64,000 nt of DNA. It comes from Firmicutes bacterium UBA3572. Its GTDB lineage: Bacteria; Bacillota; Desulfotomaculia; Desulfotomaculales; Desulforudaceae. The stretch lies in NCBI GenBank assembly GCA_002375985.1, contig DFNH01000024.1:113082-177081 (forward strand). The letters are read 5' to 3'. The position numbers and the translations under genes were made by a program. Below are positions 34,592 through 43,378 of this stretch, one piece after another. The stretch's first letter is position 1; each line of letters begins with the position of its first letter. The notes below the pieces were generated by a model, which searched no databases, had not been told where the DNA came from, and saw only the letters and a list, made by a program, of their open reading frames with translations.

Positions 34592-35632
34592 CTAGGTCTC
34601 CGCAAGCCGGTCGAACACGGCGCGCAGGGCGCCCGACGCACCCCGTGACGGGGCGTACACGTACGGGCGGCCATGGCGCACACATATGGCCTCCACGTCC
34701 GGCATCTTGTGTTTCATGGCCTCGGTTACGATCACCACGATATCGGCCCGGCGCACCTTGCTCTCCAGGAATTTGCCGACCATAAAGCCGGATTCCCACA
34801 TGAAGACGGCCCCCCGCCGCTCAAACACCCGCTTAAACGATTCTTTGTAACTGTCGGCACCGACGACAAGTACGGTCCGGCCCAGGAGATCCTGGGGCTC
34901 GTCCTCGGCTCCGGCCCTGGGCTTTTTGCCCCGTTTGGTATCCTTCCGGGGTTCTCTTACTTGCACAAAGGGCTCTTGGACATCATACTTCCAAGCCAAC
35001 TTGGCGGCCGCCAGATCACCGGCCGGATAGGCCACCTCCACCAGGTCGCCCTCCTCCACGCCAAGCGCGTGGACATCACCGTCGGGAACTGTGATGAATT
35101 GTTCGCTATCCTCGTCAAAGACACCCCAATTACCGCCCCGAAACTCCAAAGGTGCTACCAATGAAACCCGGCCCGCTTCGTCGCCGCGGCCCTTCCGCTC
35201 CAGGACCTGAAAGTAATACAGCGGAGCGCCGCGATCGCTTATTCCTTTGCGCCGGGCGCCGACGGTATCGCCGTGCGCGATGCCCTCCCTGCGTACCGCG
35301 GCTTCGGGCACGAACACCTCTGCTTCGTTTTGCCGGTCAATAATCACGCCCCCGCGGGGGAGCCGGGAAAACTCGCCGACGACATCCCAGTCTCCGGAAA
35401 CATCCGGAATTTCTTGGTCGGGCCGTTTGTTTACGGAGCGCCCGGGTTTGTCCGGTTCGTCAAGGTCATCTCCGTTTTCCAGCAGGATCTCTTCGGCCAG
35501 CAGCAGGTCCCCCGCCCGGTTTACCAACGCCCGCTCCCCGGAAGTCCCCACTTGCTCCGCCAACTGCCGGTACAGTTCCCGCCGGACCGCCCGCAGCCGG
35601 CCCAACACCTGGTCCCGTGCTTCCCGCGACAC
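34592..35632 (-). CDS. Long DUF2325 protein
   Basis: 346 residues. N-terminal charged helical part (1-75), a middle with two small beta domains (about 85-210, GGVIIDRQNEAEVFVPEAAV; EEGDLVEVAYPAG), a lysine-rich linker, then a C-terminal DUF2325 domain (LGRTVLVVGADSYKESFKRV; RRADIVVIVTEAMKHKMPDV). Cytoplasmic. It repeats the fold of the 101-residue gene 1.3 kb away. Function unknown. Confidence 0.75.
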   Translation of the reverse strand: MSREARDQVLGRLRAVRRELYRQLAEQVGTSGERALVNRAGDLLLAEEILLENGDDLDEPDKPGRSVNKRPDQEIPDVSGDWDVVGEFSRLPRGGVIIDRQNEAEVFVPEAAVRREGIAHGDTVGARRKGISDRGAPLYYFQVLERKGRGDEAGRVSLVAPLEFRGGNWGVFDEDSEQFITVPDGDVHALGVEEGDLVEVAYPAGDLAAAKLAWKYDVQEPFVQVREPRKDTKRGKKPRAGAEDEPQDLLGRTVLVVGADSYKESFKRVFERRGAVFMWESGFMVGKFLESKVRRADIVVIVTEAMKHKMPDVEAICVRHGRPYVYAPSRGASGALRAVFDRLAET

Positions 35633-35675
35633 AAAAATCCCCCTTTAAGTTTGGGTCGTGCTCCCCTTCACGACG

Positions 35676-36854
35676 TTACCGGAAAGCCAAAGCCCATTCC
35701 CGGATACGGCGGGCGGCCTCGGCAAGGCGTTCTTCGGCGCCCACCAGGGCAATCCGGACGTAACCCTCGCCGCTGGGACCGAAAGCTACTCCAGGCACCA
35801 TCAGTACCCCGGTACGTCTGGCCAATTCGGCCACAAACTCCCGCGATGATTGGTACCCCCAGGGCAAAGGTGCCCAGACGAACATGGAAGCTTTTGGCAA
35901 TGGAACCTCCCAGCCGGCCTCCCGTAGCCCCTGTACCAGGATATCCCGGCGCCGCTGGTAAATGGCCGCCGCTTCGCGCACCGCATCCTGCGGACCGGTA
36001 AGCGCGGCGATGCCCGCTTTCTGCACCGCCAGAAACACGCCGAAGTCAATGTTGGACTTTAACACGCGGAGCGCATCCAGCACAGCGGCATTACCCACCA
36101 TGAACCCCAGGCGGCAGCCGGCCAGGTTGTAACTCTTAGAGACCGAGTGCAGCTCCACGCCTACCTCTTTGGCGCCCGGCACCTGGAGGAAGCTCGGCGG
36201 ACGATAGCCGTCGTAGGCCAATTCGGAGTACGCAAGGTCGTGTACCACCACGATCCCGTACTCCCGGGCGAACTCCACTACCTCCCGGAAAAACGCCAGG
36301 TCCGCGGTGGCCGCCACCGGGTTGTTCGGGTAGTTCAACAGCATCACTCGGGCGCGCCGGGCCACCTCCGCCGGCACGGCCCGCAAATCGGGCAAGAAAC
36401 GGTTTGCGGCTAAAAGCGGCAGGGGGTAGATCTCCCCCTCCGCCAGCAGGGCACCGGCACGGTAAATGGGATACCCCGGGTCGGGCACCAACACCGTGTC
36501 CCCCGGGTTGACCAGGGCCAGGTACAAGTGTGCCAGACCGTCCTGCGAACCCATCAAGGACAGGATTTCCCTGGTGGGATCCAGATCGACCCCAAACCGC
36601 GCCCGGTACCAGTCGGCCACCGCTTGCTTGAAGTCGGGATGCCCCTCCGTTAAAGCGTAGCGATAAATGCCCGGCTCATCCAGGGCGGCGGCCAGAGCCT
36701 TTTTGATGTGCGGTGCCGGCGGCAGGTCGGGACTGCCCACGCTCAGATTGATTGTATCCACGCCGTTGGCCCGGAGCTCCCGGCCCAAGTCATCCATTTC
36801 GGAGAAAATGGCCGAGGTCAGTTTTTGGATGCGCCGCGCCGGTTCCATCATCAA
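35676..36854 (-). CDS. PLP-dependent aminotransferase, LL-diaminopimelate aminotransferase-like
   Basis: 392 residues, fold type I. NLSVGSPDLPP near residue 37, GIYRYALTEGHPDFKQAVADW, NPGDTVLVPDPGYPIY, LNYPNNPVAA (NPxxP) near 180, and the PLP lysine in SVSKSYNLAGCRLGF near 245. DapL catalyses tetrahydrodipicolinate to LL-diaminopimelate with glutamate, giving the cross-link amino acid and lysine; related aminotransferases have other substrates. Three ATGs overlap at the start (MMM). Confidence 0.85.
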   Translation of the reverse strand: MMMEPARRIQKLTSAIFSEMDDLGRELRANGVDTINLSVGSPDLPPAPHIKKALAAALDEPGIYRYALTEGHPDFKQAVADWYRARFGVDLDPTREILSLMGSQDGLAHLYLALVNPGDTVLVPDPGYPIYRAGALLAEGEIYPLPLLAANRFLPDLRAVPAEVARRARVMLLNYPNNPVAATADLAFFREVVEFAREYGIVVVHDLAYSELAYDGYRPPSFLQVPGAKEVGVELHSVSKSYNLAGCRLGFMVGNAAVLDALRVLKSNIDFGVFLAVQKAGIAALTGPQDAVREAAAIYQRRRDILVQGLREAGWEVPLPKASMFVWAPLPWGYQSSREFVAELARRTGVLMVPGVAFGPSGEGYVRIALVGAEERLAEAARRIREWALAFR

Positions 36855-36907
36855 TTACCTCCTAACAACGGACGAAGATATTCCGCTTAACCCGTTTAAC
36901 CTATCGT

Positions 36908-37045
36908 TCAACCCTTGGCCGGGGACGCGGGTTCAGGTGTCCGGCCCACCAGGGCCAAATACACCAGCAGGCCACATAAGGCGGCGGCCGCCACCAGATA
37001 CACCTCGCCGCAGGTAAGAAACTGCGAACACACCCCCAACAACAC
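36908..37045 (-). CDS. Possible 45-residue one-helix membrane protein
   Basis: From GTG 37045 the frame reads VLLGVCSQFLTCGEVYLVAA and continues hydrophobic, then ends in a Pro-rich tail. Only hydrophobicity supports it. 37046-37575 contains no gene I can support; hairpin-prone GC-rich DNA with a possible GGGACAGGGAC motif near 37153. Confidence 0.25.
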   Translation of the reverse strand: MLLGVCSQFLTCGEVYLVAAAALCGLLVYLALVGRTPEPASPAKG

Positions 37046-37575
37046 GGCCCGGGCTTGTGTTTTTCCCAACCACGGCGCCGGCCGCCGGCATCGACACCCC
37101 CCCCCCAAGCTTTTTCACCCACATCTGCGGTTAGATTCCGGGCAATGGTGGCCCAGGGACAGGGACCCGGGTTCCCCCGTTAATTTCGCCTTCGACGCCC
37201 GCAATACCTCCCCCGCGCAAGGGATTGTGCCAAAAGAACATTTCATCCCCCACGGCAGGACTTTAATGGCCACGAATAGAAAACGGTTGTGGCCCAACTA
37301 TTCGCAGGTGGCCGGTGCCGGCCCCGGCTTTCCGCGACACATTCCCCGGATTCTCCTGGCCACACCCTGGTAATGCTGTTGATGTGCTACAACCTTTACC
37401 TTGCCCTGCAGGAGGAAACTATCACGTCCGCTGACCGCCCCAGCCTGTAGGGACTCAGTGCTGCCAACTTTCACCCCAGGTGGCAAATGTACGACCGGTA
37501 AACACCGCACCCGCATAACCCGCTTCAGGACGGGGATACTGGGATTGATTGATTCTTTCCGGGAGGACTAAAGCT

Positions 37576-37944
37576 TTGGCCTACGGACGCGCCCTCGCCT
37601 TTAGACTGTCCTACACAGCACTGATTCTTTTGGCGGTATATGCCTTCTTCGGGCATTTCTGGATCACCAACATTTTGGTGACGGCGGTTGTTGTCACGGG
37701 TTTTCTCTATGTCATCGGGGATCTCTGGGTCCTGCCGCGCTTTGGCCGCTGGGTGACCGCGTTTACCGATGTGCTCCTGGCGGGTCTCATCATCTGGGCT
37801 ACCGAATTGGTCTTGGTAGGTTTTGGCCTGCTGCCCGCCCTGATTCTGACTTCCGCCCTGTTGATCGGTGCCACCGGTTTCTTTTTCCACCTGCTCGCTG
37901 AGAAAAACATCCTTCACGATCCGCGCGCCGGCGAAAAAACGTAA
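37576..37944 (+). CDS. DUF2512/YndM-family membrane protein
   Basis: 122 residues from TTG 37576, nine bases after GGGAGG (37561). Four helices are visible (LILLAVYAFFGHFWI; VTAVVVTGFLYVIGDLWVLP; LAGLIIWATELVLVGFGLLP; LTSALLIGATGFFFHLL). The family is common in spore-forming Firmicutes and has no assigned function. Confidence 0.7.
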   Translation: MAYGRALAFRLSYTALILLAVYAFFGHFWITNILVTAVVVTGFLYVIGDLWVLPRFGRWVTAFTDVLLAGLIIWATELVLVGFGLLPALILTSALLIGATGFFFHLLAEKNILHDPRAGEKT

Positions 37945-38082
37945 TCTTGCGCTTAGATGCAAACGCAAAAGCCCGCTGGAGATAACCGGGCAGGCTTGGC
38001 CCATAAGCCCCTTAGGAATTACTTTCCACCTAGAACCAACAAATGGTAATATAAGCATATAATTCCTAAAGGAGTGAGAAAG

Positions 38083-38379
38083 ATTAAGGCACTCTTTTCG
38101 CGAAACCTGTTGATACTGCTGTTAGTATTCCTGGCGGGCGCCGTTGTAGAAAACCAATTCCGCGTCTTGTCGGTTTTCAGCGGCAGTCTGGGTGGACTGG
38201 TACAGCTTTTTGCGGTGCAGATCTCGGTTTTATGGGCGTTTGCTTTCGCGGCCGCCGGTATCATCGTCGTGCTATTGGCCTTCAGACTCCCCTGGGGAGC
38301 TCCCCGCGGCCAAAGGGCGACGGCTCCCCGGAATTCCCGCCTGGCCGGGCGGGTGGGCAAACAACAGCGGTCAAGTTGA
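38083..38379 (+). CDS. Two-helix membrane protein with basic tail, probable AUU start
   Basis: 98 residues. AAAGGAG (38068-38074) lies eight bases before ATT 38083, whereas GTG 38074 overlaps the Shine-Dalgarno itself. Two helices (LLILLLVFLAGAVVE and LWAFAFAAAGIIVVLLAF) precede a basic tail. No family recognised. Confidence 0.5.
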   Translation: MKALFSRNLLILLLVFLAGAVVENQFRVLSVFSGSLGGLVQLFAVQISVLWAFAFAAAGIIVVLLAFRLPWGAPRGQRATAPRNSRLAGRVGKQQRSS

Positions 38380-38399
38380 TACGGCGAACAAGACCTCCT

Positions 38400-38840
38400 T
38401 CGTCCCGCCAAAGGACAAGTGAAGATAGTCTCGTCCCGGGCGGTTATCGCCCGGTTAGGCTGTTTGGCCGCGGTCAGCGGCAGCCAGCAGCCGCAGCCGC
38501 TTTACCTCCCGGGGCAGTACCTCCATTACCCGTTCGATGTCTCAGCGTGTGGTGCCACACCCTCGATCCCCTCGAAACCGAGTGCAGGTTGCCCGGGAGG
38601 CGTGCCGCCGGATCGCCGTTCAGCCAGACGCCGCCAATCCGCTCCACTATGCCGCGCAGCAAAAGATCCCGCAAATAGGCAAGTGTTGTACCGCCACCTT
38701 TTCCTTGGACGCCGACCAGCTGAATCGCCCGGGCAAAACCGACAATCGCCGGAACGTTTTTGGTACCCGCCCGCACCTCGCTAGCAATAAAAAGAAAAGC
38801 CGGCAGCACTTGGTGCCGCCGACCGGTAAAGGCCGTTTAT
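38400..38840. other. Low-support stretch between two gene blocks
   Basis: A leftward frame (38474-38809) begins with FLFIASEVRAGTKNVPAIVG and later has GVQGKGGGTTLAYLRDLLLR, but its C terminus degenerates into Ser/Arg/His-rich shadow sequence. I recognise no domain; it may be a decayed gene. Confidence 0.3.
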
Positions 38841-39152
38841 TTAGTTGACCATTTTCTTCCCGGGAGACATCGCCCGGTAGTATCGCCTTGGCTTTTGCCG
38901 CTGCTTACGCTTCCACTGAGCCCGGGTCCGGATGGCTGGAACCTCTTTGGTGGATGACAGCCGTAGAATACCGCGCTTGGTAAGCACCGGATTCACACCC
39001 TGGGTCTCGCAGATCATCTCAAAAAGAGGCGTGCGCAAGAAACCGACGGCCGACACAAAATGAGCCCTATTGGTCCCCCGCGGACCGCCACGGATATCGC
39101 GCACCACTTCCCTGAGAATCGCCGCTCCCAGCCGGACATACGCCTCCGTCAT
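38841..39152 (-). CDS. Hypothetical protein downstream of the Rrf2 regulator
   Basis: 103 residues from ATG 39152 (AAGGGG five bases upstream), 33 bp after the Rrf2 stop and on the same strand. N-terminal half is helical with one cysteine (LFEMICETQGVNPVLTKRGI); the C-terminal 40 residues are strongly basic (RAQWKRKQRQKPRRYYRAM). No family recognised. Confidence 0.45.
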   Translation of the reverse strand: MTEAYVRLGAAILREVVRDIRGGPRGTNRAHFVSAVGFLRTPLFEMICETQGVNPVLTKRGILRLSSTKEVPAIRTRAQWKRKQRQKPRRYYRAMSPGKKMVN

Positions 39153-39185
39153 ACATACCCCTTCTTTCCCAACACGCTATAGCTC

Positions 39186-39596
39186 TCAGCACTGCCTTTT
39201 GTGCATCAGGTCACCCAGCGTGGTTGACTGCAATACGCTCTCCACCGACTGCGAAACCCGCCGCCAAAAATCTCGCACGCCACATTCGCCGGCCCGTGAA
39301 CAGGTACCCGGATCGCCCACGCACTCGACGATTTCGGTTTCCCAACCCAGGGTGGCAACCACCTGGGCCATGTTTATCTCCGACGGATCCCGCGCTAAGA
39401 GGAAGCCTCCGCGCGCGCCACGGACACTGCGCACAAAACCGGCCGCCTTTAAGAGCAAGATCAGTTGCTCAAGGTAGGGCTGGGAGACGCCCTGTCTGCG
39501 GGCGATATCCTTCAGACAGACCGGACCGTTATCGCAGTGTTCGGCGATATCCAACAGTGCCCGGGTGCCGTAGCGTACGCGTGTCGAAATCCTCAT
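39186..39596 (-). CDS. Rrf2-family transcriptional regulator (IscR-like)
   Basis: 136 residues. Winged helix at about 1-65 (MRISTRVRYGTRALLDIA; QPYLEQLILLLKAAGFVRSV; RGARGGFLLARDP). Three cysteines in ECVGDPGTCSRAGEC (C-x6-C-x5-C) match, with one extra residue, the cluster-binding triad of IscR/NsrR. It should sense iron-sulfur status or a related redox signal. The upstream 39600-39750 is AT-rich promoter DNA. Confidence 0.87.
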   Translation of the reverse strand: MRISTRVRYGTRALLDIAEHCDNGPVCLKDIARRQGVSQPYLEQLILLLKAAGFVRSVRGARGGFLLARDPSEINMAQVVATLGWETEIVECVGDPGTCSRAGECGVRDFWRRVSQSVESVLQSTTLGDLMHKRQC

Positions 39597-39759
39597 TATC
39601 TCCGTCCCGTCTTCCTCCAGTATTTGCCTGCCCCACTAACGGCTAATAACACAAATAGTTATTATCATACTTAAGATTATAGCACTCTAATTAGATGGCG
39701 TCAAACTCAAATTAGTGCATAAGATCAAAAAAACAAGAGTTCTACCCTGCGCGCTTGTT

Positions 39760-39954
39760 TTACCCCTTTTTGAGCCGCTCCAACACCCTGTTCAACACAA
39801 AAGTCAGCACGAAGTTTAAAGCGCCGACCACCAGGAACACCAGCGCGATCAGTTCCATAGTCCGGTTCCCGTCGGCCATACCGTAAAACAGGGCTGCTGC
39901 CACCAAAAAGAGCACACCGGTGACCAACCGCAGGATAAGCTGCGCCTTGGGCAT
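39760..39954 (-). CDS. Small two-helix membrane protein
   Basis: 64 residues from ATG 39954 (GGGAGG upstream). Two helices (LRLVTGVLFLVAAALFYGMA and LIALVFLVVGALNFVLTFVL) with a basic C terminus. No family recognised. Divergent from the protease. Confidence 0.6.
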   Translation of the reverse strand: MPKAQLILRLVTGVLFLVAAALFYGMADGNRTMELIALVFLVVGALNFVLTFVLNRVLERLKKG

Positions 39955-40102
39955 GTGCCTTTCCTCCCTCACCCGAAAGTGCACCTGCAAACTAAGAAAC
40001 ATTATAATGGTTTTGCACCCAACTTGTCATGGGGGGCAGGAAATCGGCAAGCGGGCACCCAATCTAATCTGGTACTGGGGCCGCTTTTCGGGGGAGGATG
40101 CG

Positions 40103-40834
40103 GTGAAAAGAGTTCTGGCTTTGTTTCTGGTCTTAATTTTCCTGGGCGGCGTAGCGCTCACTTCGTGGCCGGTCCTTTATCTGCCTTCCCTGGATTTCAT
40201 CTTCGAAGCACCCAAACTTTCCCGTGATGCCCAGATCCAACAACTACAGTCGGCCGTGGTGCACCTCACCGTCCTCGCCCGCCCCGAAGATCCCGCCAGG
40301 TATCCGCCCCTCATCCAGCGAAGAGGCACCGGCTTTAATGTTGATCCCGCAGGGATCATCATTACCAACTACCACGTGGTCCGGGATGCGGCACGGATTG
40401 TGGTCACTTTCCCGGACGGCGGCATCTACAACGCCGACCACTGGTCGGGAAAACAGGAGTGGGATCTGGCCGTGCTCGAACTGGCCGGTGCGCCCCAACA
40501 GCTGCCCTTCACCTCGCTGGGGGATTCCAGTCAAAGCACGGCGGGAGAACCCATTACCATCATCGGTAATCCTCTTGGTCTGGAAAACATCCTGATCCGC
40601 GGCACCTTAGGCCCGACCCTGAGTCTACCGGAATGCGAAACGCCAGTGCTGCAGTTAGACGCCCTGATCCACCCCGGCAACAGCGGCAGCCCGGTGATCG
40701 ATCGATCCAACCGCGTCATCGGCGTTGTGTTTGGAACCTTTAAATCCGGCGATGAAACCCGGGGCCTGGCCCTTCCAGCCAATCAGGTGCGGGAGTATCT
40801 GGATTCTGAATTCTACCTGAGCCAACCGGATTAA
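40103..40834 (+). CDS. Trypsin-like serine protease (S1C/DegP-like, no PDZ)
   Basis: 243 residues from GTG 40103 (GGGGAGGATGCG upstream). A signal anchor (VLALFLVLIFLGGVALTSW) targets it outside the membrane. Catalytic triad: His in ITNYHVVRDA, Asp in EWDLAVLELAG, Ser in HPGNSGSPVIDR. The protein ends straight after the protease domain, so it lacks the PDZ domain of DegP/HtrA. Its stop overlaps the TRAP permease end (convergent). Confidence 0.87.
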   Translation: MKRVLALFLVLIFLGGVALTSWPVLYLPSLDFIFEAPKLSRDAQIQQLQSAVVHLTVLARPEDPARYPPLIQRRGTGFNVDPAGIIITNYHVVRDAARIVVTFPDGGIYNADHWSGKQEWDLAVLELAGAPQQLPFTSLGDSSQSTAGEPITIIGNPLGLENILIRGTLGPTLSLPECETPVLQLDALIHPGNSGSPVIDRSNRVIGVVFGTFKSGDETRGLALPANQVREYLDSEFYLSQPD

Positions 40835-42858
40835 GGCGCACTGCTGACCGGCACCGTATCCACCTGGCGGGCCTCTTTACGCATCCGCAGCTTGTGCAGC
40901 ACTAGCACCAGCAGAATTAACCCGATGCCGATGAGATCGGTGTACCAGGAGACGTGCACCAACACCACGGCGGCGGCGAAGAGCATCACCCGCTCCCAGA
41001 TCCGGTGGTAGGTCAAGAGGTAGTTCTGGAGGGCCGAGGTCATGGCCAGAATGCCCAGAAGCGCCGCGCCGATAGCATGCAACACCCCGAGCCAATCGGT
41101 GTCGATCAGGAGCAGGGCCGAATTGGTGGCGAAGATAAAGGGTAGCATCAGCGCGCCGCAGTCGTACTTAAAGCCGGTGATCCCGGTCTGCACCGGGTTG
41201 GCGCCCGCCAAGCCGGCGGTGGCGTAGGCCGGCAGGTTGATGGGCGGCGTATCGTCGGCCAGGATGCCGAAATAAAACACGAACAGGTGGGCGGCCAGCA
41301 GGGGTACCCCCACGTGTACCAGCGCCGGCGCGGTGATGGCCGCCAGGATGATGTAGGTGCCGGTCGTGGGCAACCCCATCCCTAAGACCATGGAGCCGAT
41401 CATGGTAAAGATCAGCGTTAGCCAAAGCTCGCCTCCCGCAGCCTGCACGATGATGCTGGAAAGCTTGAGCCCGAGGCCGCTCAAGGTGACGATGCCGATG
41501 ATGATGCCCGCGGTGGCACAGGCCAGCGCCACGGATACACAGTTCCGGGCGGCAATTTCGAGGGCCTGCACACCCAGCCGCAGGGCCGCAACGGTCGCCG
41601 GCACCAGCAGGCGACGCCAGTTTTCGCGCACCTCCCGGTGCCCAAGCTTCAGCAGGTTCACCGTCAAGGCCAACCCGACGGTAAACAGGATGGCGTAGAA
41701 GCCCGCCTTCATGGGCGTGAAACCGACCACCAGCATATAGATCAACACGAAGAAAGGCAGCAGCAGGTGCCCCTGCGTCAACAGGATTCTCTTGACGGGC
41801 GGTAATTCGTTCCTGGGCAGCCCCTTGATGCCGTTTTTCACCGCCTCCAGGTGGACCATGAACAGGATGGCGCAATAGCTGAGAATACACGGAATAGCCG
41901 CCGCCTTGATGATTTCGATGTACGGGATACCGGTGTATTCCACCATGATAAAGGCCGCCGCGCCCATGATCGGCGGCATCAGCTGGCCGCTAGACGAAGC
42001 CGCCACCTCCACGCCGCCCGCTACATGGGGTTTAAAACCCACCCTCTTCATCAGCGGGATGGTGAAAGTACCGGTAGTTACCGCGTTGGCCACCGAACTG
42101 CCGGAAATGGAACCAATCATCCCGCTAGCCACGACGGCGGCCTTGGCCGGGCCGCCACGCATCCAGCCAAAAAGGCCAAGGGCTAGTTCAATGAACATCC
42201 GCCCGGCCCCCGTCACCTGCAGAAAGGAACCAAAAAGGATGAAGATAATGATGTAGGTGGCGGACACGCCCAAAGGGATCCCGAATAGGCCCTCGGTGCC
42301 CAGGTACAGGTGGTCGATGATCCGCGATAGGTCGGCACCCCGGTGGGCAAACGGGCCGGGCATATGAGGACCGTAATAACCGTAAATCAAAAACAATCCG
42401 GCCAGGATTACCAAGGGCTTGCCAACGACCCGCCTGGTGGCCTCCAGTACCAGCAGGATACAAACTCCGCCGGCCACCAGGTCCATGGTGGTCGGCTTGC
42501 CCCCGCGAAGCATAAGGTCTTCGTAGTTTACAAAGATATACATGGTGGACGCCACCGCCGCCAGCGCCAGAAACAGGTCGTAAATGGGGATGGTCCGCTG
42601 ACGCATCCGCCGGGCAAACGGAAAGGCCAAAAAGGCCAGCACCAGGGCGAAAGCCAGATGCACGCTCCGTTGCTTCAGAGCCACAAACGCGCCAAAACCG
42701 GCGGTGTACAGGTGAAACAGGGAAAAACCCACGCAGACCGCCAGAATCAGTAGGGCAAACACACCGGTAACCGTACGGCTGGATCGCTCCACCTCTGCCT
42801 GGGCTTCTACGCTGATCCGGCGTCTACCGGTCTTTTCCGGCTTATGACCGGGCGCCAT
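40831..42858 (-). CDS. TRAP transporter permease, 4TM/12TM fusion (TAXI type)
   Basis: 675 residues, about 18 helices: a small (DctQ-like) and a large (DctM-like) subunit joined. Characteristic blocks are GGPAKAAVVASGMIGSISGS, VEVAASSSGQLMPPIMGAAA and PTTGTYIILAAITAPALVHVG. It pumps an organic acid with sodium or proton gradient, using the TAXI receptor encoded in the same operon. Overlaps DUF1850 by 17 bp. Confidence 0.9.
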   Translation of the reverse strand: MAPGHKPEKTGRRRISVEAQAEVERSSRTVTGVFALLILAVCVGFSLFHLYTAGFGAFVALKQRSVHLAFALVLAFLAFPFARRMRQRTIPIYDLFLALAAVASTMYIFVNYEDLMLRGGKPTTMDLVAGGVCILLVLEATRRVVGKPLVILAGLFLIYGYYGPHMPGPFAHRGADLSRIIDHLYLGTEGLFGIPLGVSATYIIIFILFGSFLQVTGAGRMFIELALGLFGWMRGGPAKAAVVASGMIGSISGSSVANAVTTGTFTIPLMKRVGFKPHVAGGVEVAASSSGQLMPPIMGAAAFIMVEYTGIPYIEIIKAAAIPCILSYCAILFMVHLEAVKNGIKGLPRNELPPVKRILLTQGHLLLPFFVLIYMLVVGFTPMKAGFYAILFTVGLALTVNLLKLGHREVRENWRRLLVPATVAALRLGVQALEIAARNCVSVALACATAGIIIGIVTLSGLGLKLSSIIVQAAGGELWLTLIFTMIGSMVLGMGLPTTGTYIILAAITAPALVHVGVPLLAAHLFVFYFGILADDTPPINLPAYATAGLAGANPVQTGITGFKYDCGALMLPFIFATNSALLLIDTDWLGVLHAIGAALLGILAMTSALQNYLLTYHRIWERVMLFAAAVVLVHVSWYTDLIGIGLILLVLVLHKLRMRKEARQVDTVPVSSAP

Positions 42859-43375
42859 CCGTCCACCCCCGCGAAGAAAATCTGGTCGTTTTTATCATCT
42901 GCACCTCCACGGACCGCCCGTCCAACTCGGGCCGGTCCAGATCCAGACGGTAGTTTTCGAATACAAGGGCACACGGCGAGAGTGCCGTGGGTTTGAGCCG
43001 CAGCACGTCTACCGGCTTGTCCAGACCGGTCAGAATAAAGGTGCCGTTCCCGGTGGTAAACCGGCCGTCCGCCCCGTAGGGCAAACCGGCACCCAGAGAA
43101 GAGGCCTCGGTTTCGTAAAGGACTATCCGGTGATCGCCGGTGACGCGGTAACGTTCGTACACCGCCGTCTTTTCAACCGAATGCCGGTAATGATAGGCGA
43201 AAACGGTCCCGGGTTGCGCTTTCACACGGTACAAAACCGGCCCTTCCGCAAGGCGCACCTCCAGGAAATAGGCAGGGGTCAGTCCCCAAACAATGCCATA
43301 AACTGCCACCATCCCGGCGATGAAAAGGGACAGGGCACCCAAAAAGGATGCCCGCCCCTTCTTGACGCCGGACAC
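42842..43375 (-). CDS. DUF1850 protein of the TAXI-TRAP operon
   Basis: 177 residues from GTG 43375. One N-terminal helix (FLGALSLFIAGMVAVYGIVW) then a beta-rich extracytoplasmic domain with FAYHYRHSVEKTAVYERYRV and SSLGAGLPYG, the conserved DUF1850 blocks. These proteins accompany fused TAXI-TRAP permeases; role unknown. Between the receptor and the permease. Confidence 0.85.
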   Translation of the reverse strand: MSGVKKGRASFLGALSLFIAGMVAVYGIVWGLTPAYFLEVRLAEGPVLYRVKAQPGTVFAYHYRHSVEKTAVYERYRVTGDHRIVLYETEASSLGAGLPYGADGRFTTGNGTFILTGLDKPVDVLRLKPTALSPCALVFENYRLDLDRPELDGRSVEVQMIKTTRFSSRGWTDGARS

Positions 43376-43378
43376 GGG

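Noticed and set aside
37298..37516. Leftward 72-codon frame
   Set aside because: No good ribosome site and no domain; lies in GC-rich noncoding-looking DNA.
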